NCBI GenBank assembly: GCA_002500605.1
Contig: DLRR01000021.1
Coordinates: 197,559-261,558 of the forward strand
Reading direction: 5' to 3'
DNA length: 64,000 nucleotides
From: Nitrospinaceae bacterium UBA7883
GTDB taxonomy: Bacteria > Nitrospinota_A > UBA7883
Shown: one piece after another, positions 44,221-53,983 of the stretch
Position numbering within the stretch: position 1 is the stretch's first letter
Layout: each line of letters starts with the position of its first letter
The notes under the pieces: model-generated
What the model was told of the DNA's origin: nothing
Databases searched by the model: none
Seen by the model: only the letters and a program-made list of their open reading frames with translations
Program-made: the position numbers and the translations under genes

Positions 44221-45980
44221 TTGGTTTCACGATTAATCAACCATTGTTGGCCAATTGTAAGGATGTTGTTGACAAGCCAGTATATGACAAGTCCCGATGG
44301 GAATTGAAGAAACATGACAGTGAAGATTACCGGCATTGCCATCATCACCTTTCTTTGCATCGGGTCGCCTGTCTTGGGCGTCATCATTTGCTGAATCAGC
44401 ATGCTCGCCCCCATAAACACCGGCGTTATATAATATGGATCTTGTAAGGACAGATCCTTAATCCAAAATATCCACTCAGCTCCTTTAAGTTCTATCGATT
44501 CCAGCAAAACCTTGTAAAGAGCAAAGAAAATTGGTATTTGCAGAATTAGAGGCATACAACCCCCCACTGGGTTAACTTTATGCTCCTTATAAAGGCTCAT
44601 CATTTCTTGATTTAATTTTTCTTTATCATCTTTATATACATCCTGAAGCTTTTTCATATGCGGCTGTAGCTTCTGAAGTTTTTGCATGCTTTTGAAACCT
44701 CTCTGAGTCAAAGGAAAGAAAAGCACTTTAGTGACTACGGTCAACAAAATTATTGACCATCCCCAATTGCCAGTCCACTTGAAAAATAATTCCATCAGCC
44801 AGTACATTGGTCTAGCAAGAATGTCGAACCACCCATAATTTATAATGGACGAAACATTGTCTTTGTACTTATTTAGTTGTTCGTGGGTTTTTGGTCCTAC
44901 ATAAAAAGACGCCACGGTAGGTTGATGCGACAAAGTTGAATTAAGACGCCATTCAAGTGTGGCATCTGAATCACTTATATATGTTGTTTTTACATAAGAC
45001 GTTGGCATGTCTTGAAACATAGCAAATACTGTGAAATATCTGTGCGTGAGCGCTGACCATTTTATATTTCCTTCGTACTCCTCAAAAGGCTTGTCCGTTT
45101 CATCTAGGGTCTCCACGAATAAAGGACTTTTATCGCCTTCTTTGATGATAGGGCAGTTATAGGAATAGAATGAAATAAAATCTGTTTCTTCATCACCCAA
45201 GCCGAACCACACAAGCGAATAATTAAATACACCCCATTTCGGGGTGGATTTTACAGCAATCTCAACTTCAAATTTGTAATCTTCAGGGTAAAATACATAG
45301 CTTTTAGTGACCACTACTCCAGACTCGTCAGCCAATCTATACTCTATGCGTAGCGGTTTATCACCTGAACGAAGCTCAATGTACTCACGTTGCTCTGTTA
45401 GGGTGAAAAAAGCCTCGTTTATGCGTTTTGAAAAAGCATAATTGGGAAATTTTAATCCCATTGTGGGATATTTGTGCAGGCGCGAAAAATTCTTATCGCC
45501 ATTTTCCTGAGCAATACGCTCAAGCCTGTCCTGCTCTGTAACGAAATCTGTTGGTTTATATATTAGGTCAATGTGCTGGTTTTTATTGTCAGCATATTTA
45601 GTAAGTTTATATTCTTGTAAAATAGCGCCTTTGTTGGATAAAACAATTTCAACCAAGCCGTTATTAATCCTTATTGTTTTTTGGTTAGTATTTAAGTTGG
45701 GCTTATTAATAGAATCACCGGCAGGGCCTTCTGCATTAATACCGACTCTAGATGTGCCTTGGTTAGAACTTTCTCTGTCGTTGGGAGCAATGGGCTGGTT
45801 GCTTGCTCTTTCCTCTACTAATTCCTTTTTCTCGCCTGTTTCTTCTATTATTTTTTTCTCTGCGGCTATTTTTTCTTGTGCGCGGTAATAATCTCCGAAC
45901 TTGTATTCGTAATACATGTTGTAGGTTATAACAACTGTTATAGCCAAAAGCAGGCCAACGACAAAGTTTTTATCTATCAT
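44217..45980 (-). CDS. yidC: Membrane protein insertase YidC
   Basis: Inserts and folds inner-membrane proteins with or without SecYEG. An N-terminal anchor (about residues 7-24), a large periplasmic beta domain (about 90-350), and the C-terminal five-span insertase core (GWSIILLTVVTKVLFFPLTQRG with the cavity arginine, then NPVGGCMPLILQIPIFFALY) are visible. The length of 587 residues and large periplasmic domain are the Gram-negative form. It starts directly after the yidD stop. Confidence 0.97.
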   Translation of the reverse strand: MIDKNFVVGLLLAITVVITYNMYYEYKFGDYYRAQEKIAAEKKIIEETGEKKELVEERASNQPIAPNDRESSNQGTSRVGINAEGPAGDSINKPNLNTNQKTIRINNGLVEIVLSNKGAILQEYKLTKYADNKNQHIDLIYKPTDFVTEQDRLERIAQENGDKNFSRLHKYPTMGLKFPNYAFSKRINEAFFTLTEQREYIELRSGDKPLRIEYRLADESGVVVTKSYVFYPEDYKFEVEIAVKSTPKWGVFNYSLVWFGLGDEETDFISFYSYNCPIIKEGDKSPLFVETLDETDKPFEEYEGNIKWSALTHRYFTVFAMFQDMPTSYVKTTYISDSDATLEWRLNSTLSHQPTVASFYVGPKTHEQLNKYKDNVSSIINYGWFDILARPMYWLMELFFKWTGNWGWSIILLTVVTKVLFFPLTQRGFKSMQKLQKLQPHMKKLQDVYKDDKEKLNQEMMSLYKEHKVNPVGGCMPLILQIPIFFALYKVLLESIELKGAEWIFWIKDLSLQDPYYITPVFMGASMLIQQMMTPKTGDPMQRKVMMAMPVIFTVMFLQFPSGLVIYWLVNNILTIGQQWLINRETK

Positions 45981-46190
45981 CTACGGAACTGGATCGTACC
46001 CCCCCTTGTGAAACGGTGTGCACCGAAGAAGCCTACGAAATGCCATAATTCCACCTCGAAATATACCGTAACGTTCCAATGCTTCTTTGGCATATTGTGA
46101 ACAAGATGGATAGTAACCACAGGCCGGGGGCATCAGTGGAGATAGAGCTAGTTTATAAACTCTGATAAGAAAAATAATAACTCGCTTCAT
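45981..46190 (-). CDS. yidD: Membrane protein insertion efficiency factor YidD
   Basis: A 69-residue protein with the family core PLMPPACGYYPSCSQYAKEA and a C-terminal RLLRCTPFHKGGYDPVP. It assists YidC. It sits in the usual place between rnpA and yidC, and its stop abuts the yidC ATG. Confidence 0.95.
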   Translation of the reverse strand: MKRVIIFLIRVYKLALSPLMPPACGYYPSCSQYAKEALERYGIFRGGIMAFRRLLRCTPFHKGGYDPVP

Positions 46191-46231
46191 ACAAATTCCA
46201 ACCGGGCCGTTATTTAAGTCTCCGTATTTTG

Positions 46232-46579
46232 TTATTGTTTACGGCCGCTATCAAATGTTTTGACTAATCTTATAAATTCTTGCTCTATCGCCTGGTAGTC
46301 TAACGCTAAATCTCCAGGGATCACCTTTACAATAATGTCTAAATGTTCAGGGAAGAAGTTTCGTTGTTTCCTGAATATTTCCCTGATCAAACGTTTTATT
46401 CTGTTGCGGAGATGGGCTTTTCCTACCTTACGAGGCACGTCTAGTCCCAGCCTAGACAATCCCATTCCGTTGGGTTTATAGATAAACAGAATATTCGAAT
46501 TTTTCTTGCGTAGTCCTGTTCTAAATACATTTAAGAACTGAGACCGCATCAGCAACCTGTCTTTTCGTTTAAAAGACAT
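46232..46579 (-). CDS. rnpA: Ribonuclease P protein component
   Basis: Protein subunit of RNase P, which trims the 5' leader of tRNAs. The RNR motif is present in VGKAHLRNRIKRLIRE. The length is 115 residues. It starts 5 bases after rpmH, the conserved arrangement. Confidence 0.95.
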   Translation of the reverse strand: MSFKRKDRLLMRSQFLNVFRTGLRKKNSNILFIYKPNGMGLSRLGLDVPRKVGKAHLRNRIKRLIREIFRKQRNFFPEHLDIIVKVIPGDLALDYQAIEQEFIRLVKTFDSGRKQ

Positions 46580-46584
46580 GTTAT

Positions 46585-46719
46585 TTAGACTGTGAGTCGT
46601 TTCCTTCCCTTTGCACGACGTCTCTTGAGTACAGCCCTGCCTCCCTTGCTTTTCATCCGGGACATAAACCCATGTACCCTTTTTCTGCTAATGTTGTGCG
46701 GTTGATAAGTCCTTTTCAC
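46585..46719 (-). CDS. rpmH: 50S ribosomal protein L34
   Basis: A 44-residue protein read from a GTG start at 46719: (M)KRTYQPHNISRKRVHG then FMSRMKSKGGRAVLKRRR and a KGRKRLTV end, which is L34 throughout. AGAGGA lies 4 bases before the GTG. The non-ATG start and small size make it easy to miss. It opens the rpmH-rnpA-yidD-yidC-jag operon. Confidence 0.95.
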   Translation of the reverse strand: MKRTYQPHNISRKRVHGFMSRMKSKGGRAVLKRRRAKGRKRLTV

Positions 46720-46765
46720 TGTTCCTCTTTTGCGCAGACCTTGCTATCAAAAAATAAGAATAAGG

Positions 46766-46795
46766 ATAATAGTATGAAGATAAAAAGCCAGTCAA
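46766..46795 (-). promoter_or_regulatory. Promoter of rpmH
   Basis: On the - strand TTGACT (46790-46795), an 18-base spacer, then TATTAT (46766-46771). The start site would lie about 40 bases upstream of the GTG. Confidence 0.5.
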
Positions 46796-46838
46796 GGGTC
46801 AACTTCATTATAAACTCTTTTATTTTTAGTGTTTTTAC

Positions 46839-47555
46839 CTATTGGGCAAGCACTGCTCGTTGTGTTTCTAACAGTTTTCCTATTCCAGTCTCTGCAAGGC
46901 GCATAAGGTCATTCATTTTTTCCCAGCTAAAAGGCTCCCTTTCTGCAGTTCCTTGTATTTCAACGAATTTACCGGATCCAGTCATCACTATATTCATATC
47001 AACCTCGGCAGAGCTGTCCTCTTCATAACAAAGGTCCAATGCAGCTTTACCTTTTAAAATCCCAACTGAAATAGCTGCAACATGCTCTTTTATTGGGTTC
47101 CTTGCAATTTGCCCGTCCGCGACCAAATTGTTAATTGAGTCTGATAAGGCAACGAATGCCCCTGTTATTGCAGCTGTTCTAGTTCCACCATCAGCCAGCA
47201 AAACGTCGCAATCAACTGTTATTGTCCTATCACCAAGTTGGGTTAAATCAACTACAGAACGGAGCGATCTCCCTACAAGTCGTTGTATTTCCATCGTTCT
47301 ACCGCCTGCCCCTCGACGCTCCCTCTTGGTACGCATGCCAGTGGCCCTAGGCAGCATAGCGTACTCAGCTGTAATCCATCCCTGCCCCGAGTCCCTTAAA
47401 AAGATTGGAACCCCCTTTGAAACCGTTGCGGTACATAATATTTGAGTGTTCCCCGATTTTATTAAGGCCGAGCCCTCAGCATATATTGCTGTGCCACGCT
47501 CTATGGTTACCTCTCGCAATTGATCCCACCTTCTTCCATCAAGCCTTGTGGACAT
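46839..47555 (-). CDS. rph: Ribonuclease PH
   Basis: Phosphorolytic 3' exonuclease for tRNA maturation. GQGWITAEYAMLPRATGMR and the phosphate-site GRTMEIQRLVGRSLR are conserved, with the metal-site DCDVLLADGGTRTAAITGA. The length of 238 residues is complete. It lies 21 bases after murI. Confidence 0.96.
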   Translation of the reverse strand: MSTRLDGRRWDQLREVTIERGTAIYAEGSALIKSGNTQILCTATVSKGVPIFLRDSGQGWITAEYAMLPRATGMRTKRERRGAGGRTMEIQRLVGRSLRSVVDLTQLGDRTITVDCDVLLADGGTRTAAITGAFVALSDSINNLVADGQIARNPIKEHVAAISVGILKGKAALDLCYEEDSSAEVDMNIVMTGSGKFVEIQGTAEREPFSWEKMNDLMRLAETGIGKLLETQRAVLAQ

Positions 47556-47576
47556 TATTTGTCTCCTATCTCTTTC

Positions 47577-48389
47577 TTATGGACCGATATCTACCAATCC
47601 GCTATATTTCAAGTTTATTCCACTCAACATTCGGTTACTGACCTCTAGGCTTCTTTTAGGAGAATCAGTAACAAAAAATTTGATCTCTCCTTTGCTAGAA
47701 TCCTGAGACTTTATAAGTCCGTGCTTTAACAGAAACATTTTTACTAAATTGGCTGTTTGCTTGGCAGAATCTATTAAGCGTACTTGTTTACCAACTGTCT
47801 TAGATATAACCCCCTTAAGCATTGGGTAATGGGTACAACCTAAAATCAAGCAATCTACCTCTCCTCGAAATGAAGCCAAATATTCCTCTGCTACCATCTT
47901 TGTTATGTCTTTATCGACCCAGCCTTCTTCCACTAAAGGAACGAACAACGGACAGGCTTTGGTGATAACCTTACAACCAGGTCTTACTTTATATAGTTCA
48001 TTCGTATAAGCCATAGAGTTGATTGTGGCTTCTGTACCAATAACCCCAACACGCAACCATTTACACCTGCCATATTTTAAGGCGGCTTCAACCCCACCTT
48101 CGACTACGCCTATTACTGGGCATTCATTTTCCAGTAGCTCTGGCAGAGCATATGCGGATGCTGTATTACAAGCAACGACAACCATTTTCACATTATGCGA
48201 GCTAAGGAATTTAATATTGTTTTTTGCATAACGAATAATTGTTTCCCTGGATTTACTTCCATAAGGAACACGGGCAGTGTCGCCTAAGTAGATTAGATTT
48301 TCATTGGGCAAAAGTTTACAAATTTCCTTTAAAACAGTTAACCCGCCCAAACCAGAATCAAAAACACCTACTGGCCTATTATCATTCAT
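47577..48389 (-). CDS. murI: Glutamate racemase
   Basis: Makes D-glutamate for peptidoglycan. FDSGLGGLTVLKE at the N-terminus and the two catalytic cysteines in VVACNTASA and LGCTHYPML are seen. The length is 270 residues. It overlaps the GerMN gene by 8 bases. Confidence 0.96.
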   Translation of the reverse strand: MNDNRPVGVFDSGLGGLTVLKEICKLLPNENLIYLGDTARVPYGSKSRETIIRYAKNNIKFLSSHNVKMVVVACNTASAYALPELLENECPVIGVVEGGVEAALKYGRCKWLRVGVIGTEATINSMAYTNELYKVRPGCKVITKACPLFVPLVEEGWVDKDITKMVAEEYLASFRGEVDCLILGCTHYPMLKGVISKTVGKQVRLIDSAKQTANLVKMFLLKHGLIKSQDSSKGEIKFFVTDSPKRSLEVSNRMLSGINLKYSGLVDIGP

Positions 48390-49011
48390 TAGCTGGTTTA
48401 ATTTTTAACCCCACTTGATTCTTGTCTAGCCAATAAGCTGCATTAAGGGGTTTGTCAATTGCGACGTGATGAATAAATACAGGCGATTGCTTGTCATCAA
48501 TAATAATCCGAAGGCTAGTTATATTATCAAAGTTTTCTACAACCGTATTTACTACACTATACAAAGCTAGCATCTCTGTCCACACTCCTGGGTTACACTG
48601 TTCTCTTACTTCTTCGCTAAGTGAAACAACGGCCACATCGTCATATACAAAAACCCCTCGTATGGCTATGTCAGCAGGAAAAAGTTCATTTGTTTTTGCA
48701 CTTTCCTCGAAAAGTTCGGTTAGTATACGCTCAATATCTAATTCTACAGACTCAGCACTTTCTATTTCACTGCTAATCCTAATGAGCCATTCCCCGTTAT
48801 TATCCGGTAGAACAAGTGTTACTGGCTTCATTCTCCCTTGAATAACTACGTTTGCTGAAGTGTTTACTCGCGATTTTTCTTGCCAAAAAGTTTTTGTTCC
48901 GAACCCATTTGGAACGGGATAAAACCAACTAAACATTCCTATAAGTATTAGAACAACAGCCCAGAATAAAAACCCTCCTCCAAGGCTGAAACGGCCTATC
49001 TTTACTGGCAT
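48382..49011 (-). CDS. Membrane-anchored GerMN-domain protein
   Basis: A 209-residue protein with one N-terminal membrane span (about residues 13-33) and an extracytoplasmic GerMN domain (LDIERILTELFEE and DDVAVVSLSEE). GerMN proteins occur in spore-formers and in many diderms, often near cell-wall amidases, where their job is unclear. Here it is placed directly after the amidase gene (start abutting its stop) and overlaps murI, suggesting a cell-envelope unit. Confidence 0.85.
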   Translation of the reverse strand: MPVKIGRFSLGGGFLFWAVVLILIGMFSWFYPVPNGFGTKTFWQEKSRVNTSANVVIQGRMKPVTLVLPDNNGEWLIRISSEIESAESVELDIERILTELFEESAKTNELFPADIAIRGVFVYDDVAVVSLSEEVREQCNPGVWTEMLALYSVVNTVVENFDNITSLRIIIDDKQSPVFIHHVAIDKPLNAAYWLDKNQVGLKIKPANE

Positions 49012-49800
49012 TTACCTCCCCACATCCGTAGCAACAAAATAACCCCGAATCCCTTTTGCAATCGCATCTGCTATATTAATAAGGTGGTCATCTCTTCTCA
49101 ACCTAATTTCATCTTCTGGGTTCGAAAGATCAATTGATTCTATAACAATTGCTGGCATGCTTAAGCCCCCAAGGTACAAAAGGTTGGTTGGAACAATTTC
49201 TATATTGCGACCTACAACATCCTTAAGGTTAACGAAAAGCTTTTCTGCAATAATAGAATTTTTTCTATCATTTTTATTATTGTTGCTTTTCCAATCATTA
49301 AGCTTAATAGCAGCAGCAGGTTTATTAATAAACAATCGCACTGCCGATTTCCTTGGCCCCACTCCTCCGTCACAATGAATAGAAATGTAAAGTTCTGATT
49401 TGGCAGTGTTTGCTATTTCTACCCGCCTGAAAAACTCGATTGACCTATCGCTTTGCCTAGTAAGCCGTATTTCAATTTCCTTGTCAAAAGAAAATTTCTT
49501 TTTGATTAATTTTGCCAAACGCAAGTTTATATTTTTTTCTAAAAAATTCTTTGGGCTTCTGGCTCCAAGGTCCGACCCTCCATGACCAGGGTTAATGATT
49601 ACAAGTTTTGGTTCAGCTTTATTTACCTCAAGCTGCCCCTCGTTTTCTATGCCTCCCTCCAAAGCAGGCATTGGATCTGTTGTAAACTCCTGTGCAAAAG
49701 AAGTGTCAGCGGGTAGAGATACTGCACACGCCAAAAGCAATATGCATATAATTCTTTTTATGCTCAACTGTTTAGTGTCTGCCAATTTCAAACAAATCAA
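49012..49800 (-). CDS. N-acetylmuramoyl-L-alanine amidase
   Basis: An exported zinc amidase (Amidase_3 family) that cleaves the stem peptide from peptidoglycan. The signal peptide is about residues 15-36. Zinc-site motifs are NPGHGGSDLGA, the glutamate in EKNINL, and SIHCDGG; a catalytic Glu is in VIESIDL. The length of 262 residues means a catalytic domain without a clear AMIN targeting domain. Confidence 0.92.
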   Translation of the reverse strand: MICLKLADTKQLSIKRIICILLLACAVSLPADTSFAQEFTTDPMPALEGGIENEGQLEVNKAEPKLVIINPGHGGSDLGARSPKNFLEKNINLRLAKLIKKKFSFDKEIEIRLTRQSDRSIEFFRRVEIANTAKSELYISIHCDGGVGPRKSAVRLFINKPAAAIKLNDWKSNNNKNDRKNSIIAEKLFVNLKDVVGRNIEIVPTNLLYLGGLSMPAIVIESIDLSNPEDEIRLRRDDHLINIADAIAKGIRGYFVATDVGR

Positions 49801-49845
49801 ATTATGGTGGGAGTAGCTGCCTTGTTTATCATGAAAAATAATTGT

Positions 49846-52236
49846 TTAAATATCTAATCTCTGGGCCTCAAGAGCGTGATCTTGTATAAACTCTCTTCGT
49901 GGCTCAACTTGATCACCCATTAGCACAGTGAACATATCATCTGATTCCACTGCATCATTAATCCTCACCTGTTGCAAGCTCCTATTTTCTGGGTTCATGG
50001 TTGTTTCCCATAGCTGCTCTGCATTCATTTCACCAAGGCCTTTATACCTCTGAATAGACATCCCTGTTTTGCTGGTTTTTAAAATCTGCTCAACCAGGCT
50101 TTTTTGGTTATCTAACAAAATCTCGCCGTCTTTATCAATTAAAACAAAGGGAGGCTTGTTGTATTTTTCAAGCCCCCTTCTTATGGAGTGAAGCTTTTTA
50201 TATTCTGCTGAAAGAACTAAATCCCAATTGATTTTCATCTTTTGTCCGGTTCTTTTGTCAGGCCATTCTAGGGCATACCCTCCATGCTCAGGGTCTTCAA
50301 CTATTGATAAACCATTTTCGGCTGGAGCAAAACTTTGAGATATTTCCTCTAGCCTCGATTTATTAACAAAAAACTCTTTATCCATTATGTTTTCATCTAG
50401 AAGCGGCTCCACTACCTGCTCAGGATAACCTCTGCGGATGAGGCCCTCAAGAATTTTGCCATATTCTATCATTTGGCGGATTATGTTAATGAGAGTGGTG
50501 TCTTCATATGCAGAACCTCCGTTATTTATTTTAAGACTTTTGCCCCTAAGTCCATTTTCCAGCAAAACCTTTTCTAGTTCATGGTCATTTTTAACGTAGC
50601 TGCTGCTTTTTCCTTTTTGTGCTTTATAAAGAGGTGGCTGGGCAATATACAAAAAACCTCGATGTATAATCTCTTCCATGTGTCGGTAGAAAAGGGTCAG
50701 CAGTAATGTTCTTATATGTGATCCATCGACATCGGCGTCTGTCATTAAAATAATTTTATGATAGCGCAACTTGCTTATATCAAAATCGCTTTTTCCAATT
50801 CCCGCCCCCAGTGCGGTTAGTAGAATTTTAATTTGATCGCTTGCCAACATTTTTTCAAATCGGGCCTTTTCAACATTTAATATTTTCCCTTTGAGGGGAA
50901 GTATGGCTTGAAACTTTCTGTCTCTCCCTTGTTTTGCTGACCCTCCTGCAGAATCTCCCTCCACAAGATAAAGCTCACAGAGGGCAGGATCTTTCTCCTG
51001 GCAGTCTGCTAGCTTGCCAGGGAGAACAGAGCTTTCTAGGGCGTTTTTCCTTCTCGTAATATCCTTGGCTCTTCTTGCTGCCTCACGAGCCTGTGTCGCT
51101 ACAGATGCTTTGTTTATTATTAGTTTGGCTTCTTTGGGATTTTCTTCAAAAAATTGAGAGAGTCCGTCGTTTACAAGCTGGGCCACCATCCCCGAAACTT
51201 CGGAATTCCCTAGTTTGGTTTTTGTTTGTCCTTCAAATTGTGGCTCAGGTATTTTTACTGATAGGGCTGCTGTTAACCCTTCTCGAACATCTTCACCAGA
51301 AAAAGTTGTGGAGCCTTTTATTAGTCCATTGTTGGAAGCATAGGCGTTTATAGTTCTTGTAAGGGCAGATCGAAACCCAGCGAGATGGGTGCCACCTTCT
51401 CTTGTTCTTATATTGTTGGCAAAGGAAAAAACATCTTCCTTATAGCCATCGTTGTAAGTCATTGCTAGTTCCATAGATGTATGGTTCTTATCACCTTTTA
51501 TATAAACCGGAGAGCTAAAAAGCGGGCTTTTATTTCTATTCAAATACTCGATAAAAGAAACAATTCCTCCTTCATAATGGAAATCATGTTCTTTATCTGT
51601 TCTCTCATCCTTTATAATTATTCGAGCCCCTTTATTGAGAAAAGCAAGCTCACGAAGTCTTTCCGAAAGCATTTCAAAATTAAATTCTGTCTCGGTAAAA
51701 ACATCTCCATCCGGTTTAAATGTTATTTTAGTTCCTGTTCCTGTGGTCTCTTCTATTTGCTTCAGTGGGTTTTCTGCTACACCCTTTAAATAATTTTGTG
51801 AATAAACTTTATTATTCCTGCGGATTTCTAAATACAAACTTTTCGATAGTGCATTAACAACAGAGACTCCAACTCCGTGTAACCCTCCTGACACCTTATA
51901 GCTATCTCCATCAAACTTTCCGCCTGCATGTAATGTTGTCATTACAACTTCAGCTGCTGAGGTATTTGTTTCAGGGTGGATATCAACTGGGATACCCCTA
52001 CCGTTGTCCTGAATTGTTATTGAATTATCAATATGAATGGTAACTTCAATTTTATTACAGAAGCCGGCGAGAACTTCATCTATGGAATTGTCTACTACTT
52101 CAAAGACAAGATGGGACAATCCCTTTACTGTGGTGTCTCCAATATACATTGCGGGTCTCTTCCTTACAGCTTCTAGACCCTCAAGGATTTTTATGGATTC
52201 GGCCTGATAATTATTAATTTCTTTACTTTCTTTCAT
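49846..52236 (-). CDS. gyrB: DNA gyrase subunit B
   Basis: ATPase subunit of DNA gyrase. The GHKL ATP site (VVDNSIDEVLAGFC, DNGRGIP, GGLHGVGVSVVNALS), transducer domain, and TOPRIM EGDSAGGSAKQGRDR and DADVDGSHIRTLLLT are present; QRYKGLGEMNAEQLW lies in the C-terminal part. The length is 796 residues. It follows dnaA by 167 bases with no dnaN or recF in between. Confidence 0.98.
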   Translation of the reverse strand: MKESKEINNYQAESIKILEGLEAVRKRPAMYIGDTTVKGLSHLVFEVVDNSIDEVLAGFCNKIEVTIHIDNSITIQDNGRGIPVDIHPETNTSAAEVVMTTLHAGGKFDGDSYKVSGGLHGVGVSVVNALSKSLYLEIRRNNKVYSQNYLKGVAENPLKQIEETTGTGTKITFKPDGDVFTETEFNFEMLSERLRELAFLNKGARIIIKDERTDKEHDFHYEGGIVSFIEYLNRNKSPLFSSPVYIKGDKNHTSMELAMTYNDGYKEDVFSFANNIRTREGGTHLAGFRSALTRTINAYASNNGLIKGSTTFSGEDVREGLTAALSVKIPEPQFEGQTKTKLGNSEVSGMVAQLVNDGLSQFFEENPKEAKLIINKASVATQAREAARRAKDITRRKNALESSVLPGKLADCQEKDPALCELYLVEGDSAGGSAKQGRDRKFQAILPLKGKILNVEKARFEKMLASDQIKILLTALGAGIGKSDFDISKLRYHKIILMTDADVDGSHIRTLLLTLFYRHMEEIIHRGFLYIAQPPLYKAQKGKSSSYVKNDHELEKVLLENGLRGKSLKINNGGSAYEDTTLINIIRQMIEYGKILEGLIRRGYPEQVVEPLLDENIMDKEFFVNKSRLEEISQSFAPAENGLSIVEDPEHGGYALEWPDKRTGQKMKINWDLVLSAEYKKLHSIRRGLEKYNKPPFVLIDKDGEILLDNQKSLVEQILKTSKTGMSIQRYKGLGEMNAEQLWETTMNPENRSLQQVRINDAVESDDMFTVLMGDQVEPRREFIQDHALEAQRLDI

Positions 52237-52317
52237 ATAAAAAAAAACAGTAGAAGTAGTAGAGTGAACTAGTTAGTGTATAAACCAGCTAAGTTATTGT
52301 AGCAAAAGGAGGTATGA

Positions 52318-52326
52318 TTATCCACA
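52318..52326 (+). promoter_or_regulatory. Consensus DnaA box between dnaA and gyrB
   Basis: TTATCCACA, the strong consensus DnaA-binding 9-mer, lies in the 167-base dnaA-gyrB intergenic region. A second box (TGTGGAAAA, i.e. TTTTCCACA) lies upstream of dnaA at 53836-53844. Confidence 0.7.
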
Positions 52327-52403
52327 ACCAAGTTTGGTTTTCAACATACTAAAGTGATTTAATGGAAAAAAATATCTTTTAAACAGCTTTTACTCAGAAA
52401 GCT

Positions 52404-53750
52404 CTACATTTTCATAATCTTTTTTATTTCATGAATTTCATTATAAACTTTGGTGTTAACCTCTACCTCGTTCTTAATTTTAGACACCGCGTGCATAATT
52501 GTGGTGTGATCTCGGCCACCAAAAGATTTCCCTATTTCCGGAAGAGAGGCGTCTGTGAATTCACGACATAAGTAAGCAGCAATATGCCTTGGAACAGCTA
52601 TGCTTTTTGACCTGCGCTTTGAAATTAATTCGCTAAATTTTACACCATAAAAGCCACATACAGTTTTCTGAATTGTCTTTATGTCCATCTTGCAAGCAAC
52701 ATCGTCGTAAATTCCTCGTAGGGTTTCTTCAACAAGGTCTGTGTCTATTGTTCGGCCAGTCAACGATGCAAAGGCCATTACCCTTGCAAGGGCCCCTTCA
52801 AGTTCTCTAATATTTGAATTAATTTTATTTGCTAAATAATCCGCCACCTTCTCCTTAAGAACAAACCCGTTTTGTTGTGCTAACAAAATTAATATTGCAA
52901 TTTTAATTTCAAGCTCAGGAGGTTGGATGTCTGCAATAAGACCCCAGGCAAAGCGTGATCTAAGTCTCTCCTCTAAATTTCTCATTTCTTTTGGAAATTT
53001 GTCGGATGCAATAACAATCTGTTTTTTTAATTCGTATAAAGTGTTAAAGGTGTGGAAAAATTCCTCCTGGGTTCTCTCTTTGCCTCCAATAAATTGGATA
53101 TCATCTACGAGTAAAACGTCTAAGTTTCTAAATTTACGTCGAAAATTCGCCATAGTTCCATGCTGTAAAGCATTAATAAGCATATTGACAAACTTTTCCG
53201 AGGTTAAATATAAAACCACAGCCCCAGGGTTGCTTTGTAAGACGTGGTTTCCAATTGCCTGAAGTAGGTGTGTTTTGCCAAGTCCCACCCCTCCATATAA
53301 AAAAAGTGGATTATAAACCTCCCCTATCTTGTTTGCCGATGCCAAACTCGAGGCGTAACAAAATTCGTTGCTTTTCCCCACTACAAAATGTTTAAAAATG
53401 TATTTTTCATTCAGGCCAGATTTGTTTCTCGGCTGAGCAGCAACGGGCTTTTTAATTGGTGGTTTTTCAGCCAGCCCTGCTGCCTTTTCTGGACCCTTGC
53501 GTTGATTTTCGTCAACCCTTAAAACTAAATCAATGTCTACCCCACTATACGTGTTAAACACTTGCTTTATTGAGTCTTTGTAGTGTTCCTCTATCCATTC
53601 GACAAAAAAAGTAGAGGGTACCGCCAAAGTCAGGGTAGTGTTTTTATACGAGACGTAGTTGATGGGCTTTACCCATGAGTCGTAATTGTGAGGATTTAGC
53701 TTTTTCTTGAGTTCAGCCTTACAGTCATTCCAGATTTTCTGTTCAACCAT
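52404..53750 (-). CDS. dnaA: Chromosomal replication initiator DnaA
   Basis: AAA+ initiator that melts oriC. Domain I is at the N-terminus, a variable linker at about 85-115, the AAA+ domain has P-loop GGVGLGKTHLL and Walker B VLLVDDIQF, and the C-terminal DNA-binding domain has FGGRDHTTIMHAVSKI. The length of 448 residues is typical. Confidence 0.98.
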   Translation of the reverse strand: MVEQKIWNDCKAELKKKLNPHNYDSWVKPINYVSYKNTTLTLAVPSTFFVEWIEEHYKDSIKQVFNTYSGVDIDLVLRVDENQRKGPEKAAGLAEKPPIKKPVAAQPRNKSGLNEKYIFKHFVVGKSNEFCYASSLASANKIGEVYNPLFLYGGVGLGKTHLLQAIGNHVLQSNPGAVVLYLTSEKFVNMLINALQHGTMANFRRKFRNLDVLLVDDIQFIGGKERTQEEFFHTFNTLYELKKQIVIASDKFPKEMRNLEERLRSRFAWGLIADIQPPELEIKIAILILLAQQNGFVLKEKVADYLANKINSNIRELEGALARVMAFASLTGRTIDTDLVEETLRGIYDDVACKMDIKTIQKTVCGFYGVKFSELISKRRSKSIAVPRHIAAYLCREFTDASLPEIGKSFGGRDHTTIMHAVSKIKNEVEVNTKVYNEIHEIKKIMKM

Positions 53751-53983
53751 TAACTCCGCCTTTGTTTCATGAAGGCTTCATTCTAAGTAGGGTTGCTAAG
53801 GTGGTCAAGTGCTTTTCATCTGTACGACTACAAGATGTGGAAAACTTATAATAGCTTTGCGTAAAATATTATAATGATCCTAATAACAAAATATTAAATG
53901 GAAGTTGGTGTGTTCATTTTTTGATCTAAAAAGCCTGATTTAAGTGGAAAACCTGTTGATTAGTTGATGAAAAAAATTAGTGG
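53751..53983. other. Candidate oriC / dnaA upstream region
   Basis: This AT-rich intergenic stretch has one DnaA box (53836-53844) and AT-rich segments (for example near 53862-53900) that could unwind. Only one clear box is seen, so it may be only the dnaA promoter with autoregulation. The 214-base rsmG-parA gap with parS is a competing location. Confidence 0.4.
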
